Part shown: one piece after another, positions 17,438-25,639 of the stretch
Layout of the letters: each line of letters starts with the position of its first letter
Numbering within the stretch: position 1 is the stretch's first letter
Source: a virus
Virus record (IMG/VR): IMGVR_UViG_3300032560_000080
Location: 1-31,817 of that record
Strand: one strand, 5' to 3'
Length of the DNA stretch: 31,817 nucleotides
Notes under the pieces: model-generated
Told to the model about the DNA's origin: nothing
Databases searched by the model: none
Seen by the model: the letters and a program-made list of their open reading frames with translations, nothing else
Program-made: the position numbers and the translations under genes

Positions 17438-17701
17438 TTAGGCTAGTCGGAGTACCTGGCTCTGGCGAACGATAGAACCATAACGTCCTGGATTTTTGGT
17501 CTTTAGAAATAGTCTAGTTTCACGTAGGATATCTTGAACTGGAGCAACAAACTCACGCTTACCTTCAGTGCCCTCTCCAGACCATTCAAGAGTAAGCACA
17601 CCTTTGCGATAGTTTTCCATGGCCTTAGCACGGATCGCCAGCACATCGGCCTCAGAATCGATCATTACGTCAAGATAACCGCCAAAATAGGTGTCACTCA
17701 T
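17438..17701 (-). CDS. gpW-like head-tail joining protein (87 aa)
   Basis: A small protein between terminase and portal, the place of lambda gpW. A helical N-terminal half (EADVLAIRAKAMENYRKG) is followed by a short beta hairpin and a second helix (FVAPVQDILRETRLFLK) with a basic tail. This helix-hairpin-helix pattern, including a Gly just before the hairpin, suits gpW, which fills the connector during DNA retention. It is somewhat longer than lambda gpW (68 residues). The start at 17701 is six bases beyond the previous stop. Confidence 0.65.
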   Translation of the reverse strand: MSDTYFGGYLDVMIDSEADVLAIRAKAMENYRKGVLTLEWSGEGTEGKREFVAPVQDILRETRLFLKTKNPGRYGSIVRQSQVLRLA

Positions 17702-17707
17702 AGTATA

Positions 17708-17920
17708 TTATTTCCAACGTATATGATCCCAATTATGACGGACGGCTCTAGTATCTTCTTGTCTACGTTTGCTCCCTTTGCCGCCTTTGACACGCAATTC
17801 GGAGAATCGACGCTTCTCAATGACATCGGCAACAATGGCCATATCATTGGAATGGACGACAGCAGGGGCACGGTCATAGCTCTTTTCACCTATGGGAGAT
17901 GAAGTAAGTTTCTTGGTCAT
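17708..17920 (-). CDS. small basic protein between terminase and gpW-like gene (70 aa)
   Basis: The protein begins MTKKLTSSPIGEKSYD and is rich in Lys and Arg, with KRRFSELRVKGGKGSKRRQ at about 36-54 and a final HNWDHIRWK. It has no cysteine or membrane segment. The start comes 12 bases after the terminase stop and the stop comes 6 bases before the gpW-like start, so spacing supports a real gene over the 63-residue frame at 17698-17889 in another register. A nucleic-acid-binding role is possible from charge alone; no family was recognised. Confidence 0.65.
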   Translation of the reverse strand: MTKKLTSSPIGEKSYDRAPAVVHSNDMAIVADVIEKRRFSELRVKGGKGSKRRQEDTRAVRHNWDHIRWK

Positions 17921-17932
17921 ATGTATAGTATA

Positions 17933-19810
17933 TCAGGTTGGGTTGGTTTGTAAAGCAGCCGGCTCCTGGTTTAGCACGGCCTTGGCTTGTTTGATGGCTT
18001 CATCTTCGCCAATGGTCGCTTCCGGGATGAAACAACGGGCCATTAATGCCATGACTAACGCCATACACATACAGTCCCATAAATGGTTAGGAGTGGATTC
18101 GGTCTTAGGCTTATAGCGTCCGGTCTTAGGATCCAATCGTTCGCTATCCATATGGGCAGTAAAAGTCTCATCGGCTCTTTTATTGAATCGGAAATTAAAC
18201 GGTAATTTGCCGGCGATCATACTGGATAGGACAGTTTTGATTGACAGGTTACTCCAGACATAGTGGGTGGCTCGATGCTTGGCCCAGGGACTTCCAGCCG
18301 GCCATTGCGGATCTGGACGTGATTCTACCCCATAATAGCGTCTTTGACCGTCTGGATGAAGATAATCAACCCTAGGTGTAATATGCCCACCATCGCCTTT
18401 CAAACATATCCAAGTAGCCCAGATCTCCCTATTATCACGGCGTTTGAACTTCTCTCCGCGTAAGATAGATTCTTTGTATAATGCCACTGTATCCGTACCT
18501 GAATCAATACCGACGCTAATCGGACTTACATTGTATTTCTTACGGATATTGACTAGTTCATCAAATCCGACACAGACACCCCAATCAACTAGTCTAGCTT
18601 CGGATACTTTGTTACTCCAAGCGGTGACTAACCAATACATATGACCGGCTTGTACGTCGACAGTCAGGAATCGATGTGTCTCGTCCAGCCATTCTTCCGA
18701 TCCCAAACTGGTATCTTGCAATAGCTTGGGTGCGGTAATCTGTTCGCCAATCTTCCAGAACTGGGCTAGCTTTTGATTACGAAACAGCTTCATATCGTTA
18801 TCAATGCCAGTCTTATCATATACTTCCTTGGCTTTGAAGTATTGCATGGCGATCTTCTTGTAGGTTATGTCTTTATTAACATAAGTCGGCCAACTATAGC
18901 TATTGATAGTACGATCTCCGGTCTTGATCTGGATATAGGCACCATTTTGAACCATGGCTATGCGGTTATCTTCAGTATCAGTCACTTCATGAAAACAATG
19001 CTGGCAAACCATTCTGGTATTATCCGTACGTTCATCAGGAGTCAGGGTCTTTTCTTCATTTTGAGGAGTCCAGACCAATCCATAGTGCTTGCCATCCTTC
19101 GTACCTTGGAATTCATATGGTTGCAGTTTCTTACAACTAGGACAAGTCCAGCCATAGTGATATACATTTCCTTTCATGTATTCCTTATGAAGCTGACTGC
19201 CTTCGGTGTCTGGCTGGCTAGTTAAGATCAGTTTGCTGCTATTCTCAAAGGCGCTTAGACGGGAACGGACCTTGTCGACTACATTGGCATCATCATATAG
19301 CCATACTTCGTCTAGGATAGCAGTCTTAATGCTTAAACTATGCAGATTATTCTCTGACGTACCGCATGCTTTGATAAACTGGTTTCCTAGGTTTAATACC
19401 CCGGTTTTGCCATTGTACTTGGCTAAGTTAAGCAAATTGTTAGTATTGGCATTGGTTCTTAGCAATGGCAGGATACGAGTATTCATACAGGTGCTGGCCA
19501 TTACATCAGTTGGAAATACTCTTAATACCGGGGATGGATCTTGCAGTACTATATATGGAGCTAATACTTCCTGGATCAGACTCTTACCGGTTTGAGTACT
19601 GCTGGCGATGTTAACCTGTCGAATAGCCGGATCAGTCATATCTTCCATTGGTTTGTTAAGATATGGGCTGATTTGTGTATTGAACGGTCCGGTTATGGCA
19701 TATGCTCCTACCGGCAAAGTCAGGTTCTGTTCACACCATTGCCATAGATTGCCTTGGAATACCTTCTGGAAACCTTTGCTAAATGCCTGGACTAGCTTAT
19801 TTGGATTCAC
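17933..19810 (-). CDS. terminase large subunit, lambda gpA-like (625 aa)
   Basis: DNA packaging ATPase and nuclease. The N-terminal ATPase has a Walker A-like ASSTQTGKS (69-77) and Walker B with AILDEVW (Asp167, Glu168), followed by SKLILTSQPD as coupling motif. Two CxxC pairs (WTCPSCKK and VCQHC, about 230-285) form a zinc-finger-like insert, as in GpA proteins. The C-terminal nuclease domain has acidic positions in LTVDVQAGHMYW and VGIDSGTDTVALY. The start is GTG at 19810, supported by AAGGAT just upstream, and overlaps the end of the small terminase by 14 bases. Relatives of this type commonly cut at cos sites, which is relevant to the dyad array at 29494-29721. Confidence 0.94.
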   Translation of the reverse strand: MNPNKLVQAFSKGFQKVFQGNLWQWCEQNLTLPVGAYAITGPFNTQISPYLNKPMEDMTDPAIRQVNIASSTQTGKSLIQEVLAPYIVLQDPSPVLRVFPTDVMASTCMNTRILPLLRTNANTNNLLNLAKYNGKTGVLNLGNQFIKACGTSENNLHSLSIKTAILDEVWLYDDANVVDKVRSRLSAFENSSKLILTSQPDTEGSQLHKEYMKGNVYHYGWTCPSCKKLQPYEFQGTKDGKHYGLVWTPQNEEKTLTPDERTDNTRMVCQHCFHEVTDTEDNRIAMVQNGAYIQIKTGDRTINSYSWPTYVNKDITYKKIAMQYFKAKEVYDKTGIDNDMKLFRNQKLAQFWKIGEQITAPKLLQDTSLGSEEWLDETHRFLTVDVQAGHMYWLVTAWSNKVSEARLVDWGVCVGFDELVNIRKKYNVSPISVGIDSGTDTVALYKESILRGEKFKRRDNREIWATWICLKGDGGHITPRVDYLHPDGQRRYYGVESRPDPQWPAGSPWAKHRATHYVWSNLSIKTVLSSMIAGKLPFNFRFNKRADETFTAHMDSERLDPKTGRYKPKTESTPNHLWDCMCMALVMALMARCFIPEATIGEDEAIKQAKAVLNQEPAALQTNPT

Positions 19811-20420
19811 GGATATCCTTATGTTTGTGCTCCTTAAACCACTTATCTATATCATTCTGCAGCTTATCTACAATCTCATTATAGAGAGTTTTACACATTA
19901 CTATACGTTGGGTGCCATCTACTCTATTGATACGATCGGGCAGCTCATTGACTAGTTTGCTCATCAATAGGTTACCGACTGATGATCCTAACTTGCCAAG
20001 AAACTGTTCAAGTTCTTCCAAACTAACCATTTGTCCTTGCAGTTCGGCTATCTCCAGCTTCTGTAAAGTAATGTCATTCTGAAGCTTAATTCTCTTAAGC
20101 TCGTCAAAGTTATCACCTTTGGAAGCTAGTTCGATGACTTTATCCTTATTGGCGTCATAGAACTCCTTTACCTTATCGGCTATGACTGTATTAACCTTGA
20201 AACCATCTGGAAACAGTATCTTGACTGCTTTCAGATGATCCACCGGTATATTTAGATGTTGGCTAGCCTGTTTCAATGACAGGTACTTCTTACGCTTGTC
20301 AGTGATTGGTCGCCCACCCTTGTTCTTAGGTTTAGGCGCAGCTTCGGCTAAGTTAGGATTGGATTCCGTTCCTATATGCTGTATAGGGGATATAGTATCA
20401 TTATTCATTGGTTTTTCCAT
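19797..20420 (-). CDS. terminase small subunit, Nu1-like candidate (207 aa)
   Basis: The DNA-recognition subunit, by position directly before and overlapping gpA. A Lys/Pro-rich N-terminal tail (KPKNKGGRPITDKRKK at about 31-46) precedes a predicted winged helix-turn-helix with SLKQASQHLNIPVDHLKAVK (about 48-67), the Nu1-style DNA-binding arrangement. A long coiled-coil or helical region with LKRIKLQNDITLQKLEIAEL (about 108-127) follows, as in the Nu1 dimerisation region. The ATG at 20420 has no Shine-Dalgarno sequence; a second ATG four codons downstream is equally possible. The 151 bases before it form the largest gap in this half of the genome and may hold the late promoter. Confidence 0.8.
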   Translation of the reverse strand: MEKPMNNDTISPIQHIGTESNPNLAEAAPKPKNKGGRPITDKRKKYLSLKQASQHLNIPVDHLKAVKILFPDGFKVNTVIADKVKEFYDANKDKVIELASKGDNFDELKRIKLQNDITLQKLEIAELQGQMVSLEELEQFLGKLGSSVGNLLMSKLVNELPDRINRVDGTQRIVMCKTLYNEIVDKLQNDIDKWFKEHKHKDIRESK

Positions 20421-20571
20421 TAGCGATCTGAAAGAGCACTTGCCAACCTGGACCTAGTTTTAGTCATTTTTTTCAAGGAGACTCCCTAATTTATTTATTA
20501 TAAACAACTTAGACATATCTTGATTTATGTTAGTATTTGGATGGTCTAAACTAGTATAAGATAGGCTAGTA

Positions 20572-20808
20572 TTAGACTGATTGATCATCAGTAACTAGTC
20601 TGACTGTAAGATAATGTTGTCGTTCAGCTGGGATGATAATACGACACTCATCCTTAGTATAACGGTAGAGAGTGTTACAGAAACTACATTGGTTATAGAG
20701 GGTATCCAATGGTTCTGATCCTATAGTTATCTTATGTTTCATGTCACAGTTCGGACAAGCTATATCCAAAGTGATTGCCGGTTCAATCTGGTTGGGTTGT
20801 TCGCTCAT
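20572..20808 (-). CDS. zinc-ribbon protein (78 aa)
   Basis: A compact protein with two CxxC knuckles, CPNC (18-21) and CSFC (41-44), separated by 19 residues. This is a classic zinc ribbon. The C-terminal half is a strand-rich tail (CRIIIPAERQHYLTVRLV). The start at 20808 has AAAGGA at good spacing. It is followed by a 151-base untranslated gap and the terminase module, so a transcription-associated role, for example regulating the late operon, is an inference from place and fold. No family was recognised. Confidence 0.78.
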   Translation of the reverse strand: MSEQPNQIEPAITLDIACPNCDMKHKITIGSEPLDTLYNQCSFCNTLYRYTKDECRIIIPAERQHYLTVRLVTDDQSV

Positions 20809-20844
20809 TGGATTCCTTTGTCTTAAACTTGTTTAAATAGTCTA

Positions 20845-20910
20845 TCATATTCTGTAGTATGTGATAGATTTACCACAGACTGGACAATTATAAGTGTTTG
20901 GTGATGGCAT
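20845..20910 (-). CDS. microprotein with CxxC (21 aa)
   Basis: An ATG at 20910 and TGA at 20845-20847 encode a 21-residue peptide containing NCPVCGKS, half of a zinc knuckle. The leader is TAATCAT immediately before ATG, the same one used at 7236, 27121 and 27650, which is the main argument for translation. It starts four bases after the preceding small gene's stop. It may instead be a remnant of a longer zinc-finger protein. Confidence 0.4.
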   Translation of the reverse strand: MPSPNTYNCPVCGKSITYYRI

Positions 20911-20914
20911 ATGA

Positions 20915-21061
20915 TTACTTCTTAGGCTTGATTGTCTTAAGATATTGTTTGATCCATGGCAGTTTGGCTTTCAGTCTGGCATATTCCTGTTCACGATGCT
21001 CTTTCTCCGGGAATATTTCTTGCATCTCTTTGCTATTCATAAACTGCTTTTTATTAAACAT
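20915..21061 (-). CDS. small basic protein (48 aa)
   Basis: A short frame beginning MFNKKQFMNSKEMQEIF and ending YLKTIKPKK. It is helical, Lys-rich and free of cysteine. Its ATG at 21061 lies four bases after the stop of the last glycosyltransferase gene, with AAGGAT abutting the start, and its TAA is followed by the leader of the 21-residue frame. Compact spacing and composition support a real gene of unknown function. Confidence 0.6.
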   Translation of the reverse strand: MFNKKQFMNSKEMQEIFPEKEHREQEYARLKAKLPWIKQYLKTIKPKK

Positions 21062-21065
21062 ATCC

Positions 21066-21752
21066 TTAAGTTTGTACCGTATCTATAGTTTTCATAGCTT
21101 CGGCTTCCCAATCAGTCAAAGGGGTTAGCCATTGGGTTTCTCCATGGGTTGCATAGCCTGGTACCGGAGTAACCAATATATAGCCAGACTGTCTTAGCTT
21201 CATAAACATCATGAAGTCATTCGGATGTTGGTTGTTCACTATCTCTGATCTTATCACACTTTCAGCTGATTTCAAAGTACTGACTTTGGCTGCGAAGGTC
21301 ATGGTGGTGGAAGAAGCTATGCGCCAATGGGTTGATTTACCCATATATAGCTGCGTAGTCTCAATGTTATTCATATACTTGTCCGGATGATCATATAATG
21401 ATACAAAGCCGGCTCCCATTCCCAACGCTTCTTCGATCAAACCAGGTGAGTTGGCTTTATGCAAGTAATCATCCTCCACAAAGTAGACGATCTCGTTATC
21501 CGATAGTTGCAAAGCCAGGTCTAATACATGGAGAAAGCTGCCGGCATTCCCTAGGCTAGTCTGGGCAAATTTGATCGTTGGAATGTTAAGGATATGTTTA
21601 AGTAACTCAGGATCAGTAAGATTATCACCGACTACTGTAATATCATGACCTTGAAAGCGAGCCAGGAAGTTAGTCAGGCAATTGATCTTAGTGATATAGG
21701 ATGGCTTGATCTTGGAGTATCCTTGATTGCTAATGCGATAGTATATCTTCAT
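21066..21752 (-). CDS. GT-A-like glycosyltransferase (228 aa)
   Basis: The sequence has a nucleotide-diphospho-sugar transferase pattern. An N-terminal alpha/beta part includes HDITVVGDNLTDPELL (about 36-51). A central FVEDDYLHKA (91-100) acts as the metal-binding DxD-type motif. Then come GAGFVSLYDHPD and a histidine-containing C-terminal segment YATHGETQWLTPL (about 205-217). The length fits a minimal catalytic domain without a membrane anchor. It is the last of five transferase genes, with a three-base gap from the preceding one. The acceptor is unknown; virion protein, host envelope sugar and modified DNA base are all possible. Confidence 0.75.
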   Translation of the reverse strand: MKIYYRISNQGYSKIKPSYITKINCLTNFLARFQGHDITVVGDNLTDPELLKHILNIPTIKFAQTSLGNAGSFLHVLDLALQLSDNEIVYFVEDDYLHKANSPGLIEEALGMGAGFVSLYDHPDKYMNNIETTQLYMGKSTHWRIASSTTMTFAAKVSTLKSAESVIRSEIVNNQHPNDFMMFMKLRQSGYILVTPVPGYATHGETQWLTPLTDWEAEAMKTIDTVQT

Positions 21753-21755
21753 AGG

Positions 21756-22403
21756 TCAATGTTGTCCTCGGTTCTGTTCTGGCGTGTAATCCTTAAGATA
21801 GCGGGCATTATCCTGGTGTTGCTTGGTCATGGATTTGACATGGATAATATCGTTATCCTGGTACATCGGCAAATGAATGACATTATGCAGCTTAGGATCG
21901 GTCTTGATCTGTTCATGTAACACTCCGGAATATCTGATGTCACGGCGTACTCTCCCTATCCTGCCTTGGTAATCAGGATAATTGATCAGCCCATCTTTGA
22001 CTGTCCAACCATACATCAAGGCATCAATAGGCTTGAATCCGCTAAATATGTTCTTTCTTGGCAACCAGATTACATCTGGCTTATGGGTGTTAGTGATGAT
22101 TTCCTTGATTCCTTTGAGCAGTTTCAGCGTCGGTTGTTCATCAGCGTCATGAAACCAGAAGTAGTCGGTTTTCACACGCTCCAATATATAGTTACGGTGT
22201 TCGCCATAGTCTTTGTTTAATATATGATTGACTACGTTGACTCCCTGGGCTTTCAACTGCTTTTCATATTCAGGTGTAGTCGGGTCATTAAGGATCCAGA
22301 TCTTATCCTGGCTATGTTTGTATGATTTGAGCAGATCAATCAGTTCGAACACCTGAGGTTCGCCATGAGTACAGATGATATGAGTAATCGTCGGGTTGTT
22401 CAT
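21756..22403 (-). CDS. glycosyltransferase family 2-like protein (215 aa)
   Basis: It starts MNNPTITHIICTHGEPQ, a typical first strand and loop of GT2 enzymes. KIWILNDPTTPEY (about 34-46) and KTDYFWFHDADEQPTL (about 78-93) follow; the last carries the DxD metal site. A later WLPRKNIFSG segment resembles the acceptor region of this family. There is no transmembrane helix, so it is probably cytoplasmic. The ATG overlaps the stop of the DUF5672-like gene by ATGA, indicating coupled translation within the glycosylation operon. Confidence 0.82.
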   Translation of the reverse strand: MNNPTITHIICTHGEPQVFELIDLLKSYKHSQDKIWILNDPTTPEYEKQLKAQGVNVVNHILNKDYGEHRNYILERVKTDYFWFHDADEQPTLKLLKGIKEIITNTHKPDVIWLPRKNIFSGFKPIDALMYGWTVKDGLINYPDYQGRIGRVRRDIRYSGVLHEQIKTDPKLHNVIHLPMYQDNDIIHVKSMTKQHQDNARYLKDYTPEQNRGQH

Positions 22404-23095
22404 GCGGTGAATGGTTTTAACGTTCCTGACTGCAATTGGTTGATGATTTCTCGCTGGCGGTCATTAAACTTACCATGCCAGCCAAACGTATCCTTAAAGT
22501 CTCGTCCTGGGTATTCCGGGATGTCGCCTTCATAAGAGAACTGGGCAGCTATCTTAAGATCCGGGAATTTGATGCCATTTAACTCCAATTGTGGTTTAAC
22601 GATCAACGATAACCAGACATCCTCCGGTTCTTGCACCATATATCCGGTCTGTGCTCCCAATCTTAGCAATTTCTGACTCCTTAGGCTAAATCCTCCATTA
22701 CCTATCCTGGCAAACCCATGATAAGGACGATAGCACCAATGAGGAGGATAAGGTGTCCAAGGTGCGCCAATGTAATCGTAGTTTAGGAATGCATCAGTCC
22801 ATTTGTCAGGATTAGTGATGAATCCATCCGTTTGAACAATCAATACGTGTGAAGTATTGATATGTTTGTATATCTCGTTTATTACATAGTGTTGGTAATA
22901 AGCCAATCCGCTATTTTCCACTTTAACGAAGCGATAGTCAGCCGGAATAGTCAGGCTAGTGTTGTTGGAAACGAATAGAGTTTCCTTAAAGTCAACCAGG
23001 CTATTGCAATATTCCAATACTTTGACACCAAACTGCGCGTCTGATGCACAGTTGACCATGCATAAGGTTACTGATGGCAGGTTAGGTTTGGTCAT
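22400..23095 (-). CDS. DUF5672-type putative glycosyltransferase (231 aa)
   Basis: The pattern LIVQTDGFI (85-93), NYDYIGAPW (105-113) and GNGGFSLRSQKLL (132-144), plus PEDVWLS nearby, is characteristic of the DUF5672 family. This family is commonly found in glycan loci and is thought to be GT-A-like, with QTDG replacing the DxD. The N-terminal LCMVNCASDAQFG fits the first strand. Both ends overlap neighbours by ATGA, so it is an integral part of the transferase operon. Confidence 0.85.
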   Translation of the reverse strand: MTKPNLPSVTLCMVNCASDAQFGVKVLEYCNSLVDFKETLFVSNNTSLTIPADYRFVKVENSGLAYYQHYVINEIYKHINTSHVLIVQTDGFITNPDKWTDAFLNYDYIGAPWTPYPPHWCYRPYHGFARIGNGGFSLRSQKLLRLGAQTGYMVQEPEDVWLSLIVKPQLELNGIKFPDLKIAAQFSYEGDIPEYPGRDFKDTFGWHGKFNDRQREIINQLQSGTLKPFTA

Positions 23096-24279
23096 AGCAA
23101 GGCTTTGTCCAGAATTCCATGCAAACGCTTCTTAAACATATCCAGGCTATACTTATGACGGTTGATTTCAGCCAGTTCCAGGGCCTTTTGATTAGCTTCG
23201 GTACGATCGCTATTGTAGAAATCCAGCATGATTTTGGATGCCTGCGCGTAATCGACAAAGAACCACTGTGAATTAGGTGGCACATATTCGGTTATATGTC
23301 TGGATTCCACTGGCTTTACTTCACCAGGCAACAGGATGGTATGGTCTTTATCTAGGAAATCCAGATGACCGCTCCAATTGCTGACTAGGATAGGTTTGCC
23401 GGTACAGCTGGCTTCGAGTAGAGGCAGGCCAAACCCCTCACCATGAGTGAAACTTGCATTCCCGATGATCTTAGGATGAGTATATAAGGCTGCCATCTGT
23501 GATTCGGTCAGCTCACCATGGAATACATAGACCGGAGTATCATTGTCAGGAACCGTGGCTTTGATCGCCTCGACTATCTCTATGCAAGCATTGCGGTCAT
23601 GCTTGCTATAGTTAATGCCATGAATCTTAAGGATAAGTGCCGGTTGTTTGGCTTTACCTTTGAATGTATTGCAGAACGTAGTGACCAATCCTTCCAAGTC
23701 TTTACGATCAGGACCTCCACCGCCAGCCTGACCGACGAACAGAAATGCCTCGGTTTCTTTGATCTTAGCCATCGTTTCATTGATTGAGGCATCTTCGGGC
23801 GCATCTGGACGGTATATGTCAGTATCCGTACTCCAAGGTAACACTTGGATTTCCTTGGTCATCTTAAACTTGGAATTGAGATAACCTTGTTTGGTATGAT
23901 TAGAGCATACCAGGCAAGTATCAAAGCGGTCAAAGGCTTCGGCAATCTGAGTCGGTACTTCTACCACTTCAACTCCGGCATTGATTGAAATATTATGGAT
24001 TGACCCGGATGGCTTGGACATATGAGGCAATGTATGACTGATGAACAAGTGTGGCGGAGGAATCTGGTTCGTCTTGGGAAAGTTATCACGGATGGCTTGA
24101 TCCCATTTTCCACGATGATACTTAGGTGCATTGCCACCCCATATTAATGGAGCAGTTAGCAGGTTAATCTTAGGATAAGTGCTAAGACCGTACCAGATCA
24201 GATCGGAAGCTACGCCATATCCCGACGAATTCAGGACGGGAGCTGAATATAGAGTGTTGAATTTCAGATTATTATTCAT
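23092..24279 (-). CDS. glycosyltransferase family 4 (395 aa)
   Basis: A GT-B fold retaining transferase. The N-terminal domain begins FNTLYSAPVLNSSGYGVA (about 7-24). The C-terminal nucleotide-sugar-binding domain has LFVGQAGGGGPDRKDLEGL (about 180-198), VYVFHGELTESQMAALY (about 250-266) and the GT4 signature GEGFGLPLLEAS (280-291), whose two glutamates are seven residues apart (Glu281, Glu289), then GKPILVSNWSG. It overlaps the next gene by ATGA and is four bases from the previous one. Substrate is unknown. Confidence 0.92.
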   Translation of the reverse strand: MNNNLKFNTLYSAPVLNSSGYGVASDLIWYGLSTYPKINLLTAPLIWGGNAPKYHRGKWDQAIRDNFPKTNQIPPPHLFISHTLPHMSKPSGSIHNISINAGVEVVEVPTQIAEAFDRFDTCLVCSNHTKQGYLNSKFKMTKEIQVLPWSTDTDIYRPDAPEDASINETMAKIKETEAFLFVGQAGGGGPDRKDLEGLVTTFCNTFKGKAKQPALILKIHGINYSKHDRNACIEIVEAIKATVPDNDTPVYVFHGELTESQMAALYTHPKIIGNASFTHGEGFGLPLLEASCTGKPILVSNWSGHLDFLDKDHTILLPGEVKPVESRHITEYVPPNSQWFFVDYAQASKIMLDFYNSDRTEANQKALELAEINRHKYSLDMFKKRLHGILDKALL

Positions 24280-24282
24280 AAC

Positions 24283-25635
24283 TTAAGCAGGGTATACATC
24301 AAACATCGGCGTTGGTTTAAAGCCGGCAATCACATCTTTGACTAGGCTGGTTAGACGGCTGCTAAAGCCATCCGCTGTCAGTCCTTGGTCTAGGCACCAT
24401 TGGCGTCCTTTCAAGCCTCGGCGTTTGCGTTCTTCCGGAGACACATTGTACCAGTATTTGAAAGCGTTGGCTGTGTCATCAATACTGGCGGCGTATTCAT
24501 ATAGATAGGGTGTTTGTGGACAACCTATGATAGTACGCTGTCCAAACAAAGGATATACCCATTCACCATGACGCTTATGCTTTGATTCGTTGAAGTTAGC
24601 TTCTGTCCATTCGTCATCATAGCCTAGCTGATCTCTTAAACCACCGACGCAATTGGCAATCAGCGGAATGCCGGCTAGACTAGCTTCATGAGTAGTCAGC
24701 CCGAATCCTTCCGAGTTAGCTACGTTAACCACTACATCAGCACAGTTATACATACGATTAATCGTATCTTCATTGCACTTCTGATGACTGATGCGAATAT
24801 TACAATTAGGTGCCAGAGCACGGATGACATGATCCAGATCAGTTCCGGCTACTGTAGCTGGTTCGGTATGTAACAATAGCAAAGTCTTGTCTGATTCAAC
24901 CTTAGGCAATGATTCATTGAACAATCGCCAGGCCATGATGGTATCAGGCAGTTTCTTGCGCCATTGATTACGATTATTAACCAAGGCTACGAAATTATAG
25001 TCCTTATTGCCGAACAATTGATCCTTAACCGGCTTAACATCACTATCCGGGATAGGTTTGAACACTTCCGGATCACGACCATGACCACAATACTGCACTA
25101 TTGGCTGCTTACCATACTTTGATTTGGTCAAGGCGTTAGTTACAAACCATTGGGTTTGCTTGGAGATAGTTCCAATTCCATCACAAGATTCATAGATCGG
25201 CAGATTCCAATGATAGCGACCGTCTGGATGTGGCGATAGTTCAGTATCCCAGACATGAAAAAACACAATCGGGCACTTCTGACGGATCATTTGGGCTGAT
25301 TGAAAGACCGCATCAAAGAAGTGAGGATCCTGGAACAAGAGCAAGCATTTAGGCTGTTCCATTGCCATCGCCTTCATGAAAGAGTCCATATCATTGAAAT
25401 CATGCGCCGGAATGATCTTAACCGGGCCATAAGGCGTGGTAACTGTCTCTATCTTAGGCAATGGACGTTCGCGAGGGGAATTGACGGTAGCCAATACCAC
25501 TACTTCATAATTGTTCTTTAGTAAATCAACACAGATATGCTGGCATTCACCTGATACTCCGCTAGTACTAAAGGGAGGATCACTAAAGATAAGTATCTTT
25601 TGCTTGGCAGTATTCAATGATACTAGGTTTTCCAT
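24283..25635 (-). CDS. glycosyltransferase family 4 (450 aa)
   Basis: The first transferase gene of the cluster. The N-terminal domain has ILIFSDPPFSTSGVSGECQ (14-32), a glycine-rich donor or acceptor loop, and FFHVWDTELSPHPDGRYHW (about 125-143). The C-terminal domain has NFVALVNNRNQWRKKLPDTI (about 214-233) and the GT4 signature NSEGFGLTTHEASLAGIP (307-324), with Glu309 and Glu317 in the E-x7-E arrangement. It differs enough from the neighbouring GT4 to indicate a distinct specificity. Four bases separate its stop from the ATG of the GroES-like gene's upstream operon partner on one side and the next transferase on the other. Confidence 0.92.
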   Translation of the reverse strand: MENLVSLNTAKQKILIFSDPPFSTSGVSGECQHICVDLLKNNYEVVVLATVNSPRERPLPKIETVTTPYGPVKIIPAHDFNDMDSFMKAMAMEQPKCLLLFQDPHFFDAVFQSAQMIRQKCPIVFFHVWDTELSPHPDGRYHWNLPIYESCDGIGTISKQTQWFVTNALTKSKYGKQPIVQYCGHGRDPEVFKPIPDSDVKPVKDQLFGNKDYNFVALVNNRNQWRKKLPDTIMAWRLFNESLPKVESDKTLLLLHTEPATVAGTDLDHVIRALAPNCNIRISHQKCNEDTINRMYNCADVVVNVANSEGFGLTTHEASLAGIPLIANCVGGLRDQLGYDDEWTEANFNESKHKRHGEWVYPLFGQRTIIGCPQTPYLYEYAASIDDTANAFKYWYNVSPEERKRRGLKGRQWCLDQGLTADGFSSRLTSLVKDVIAGFKPTPMFDVYPA

Positions 25636-25639
25636 AGAT

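Noticed and set aside
18773-19225. Plus-strand open frames of 100 to 150 residues (also near 13227, 14517, 14522, 17534, 19206 and 25511)
   Set aside because: They lie wholly inside minus-strand genes with recognisable motifs, have no ribosome sites and unprotein-like composition; they are antisense shadows.
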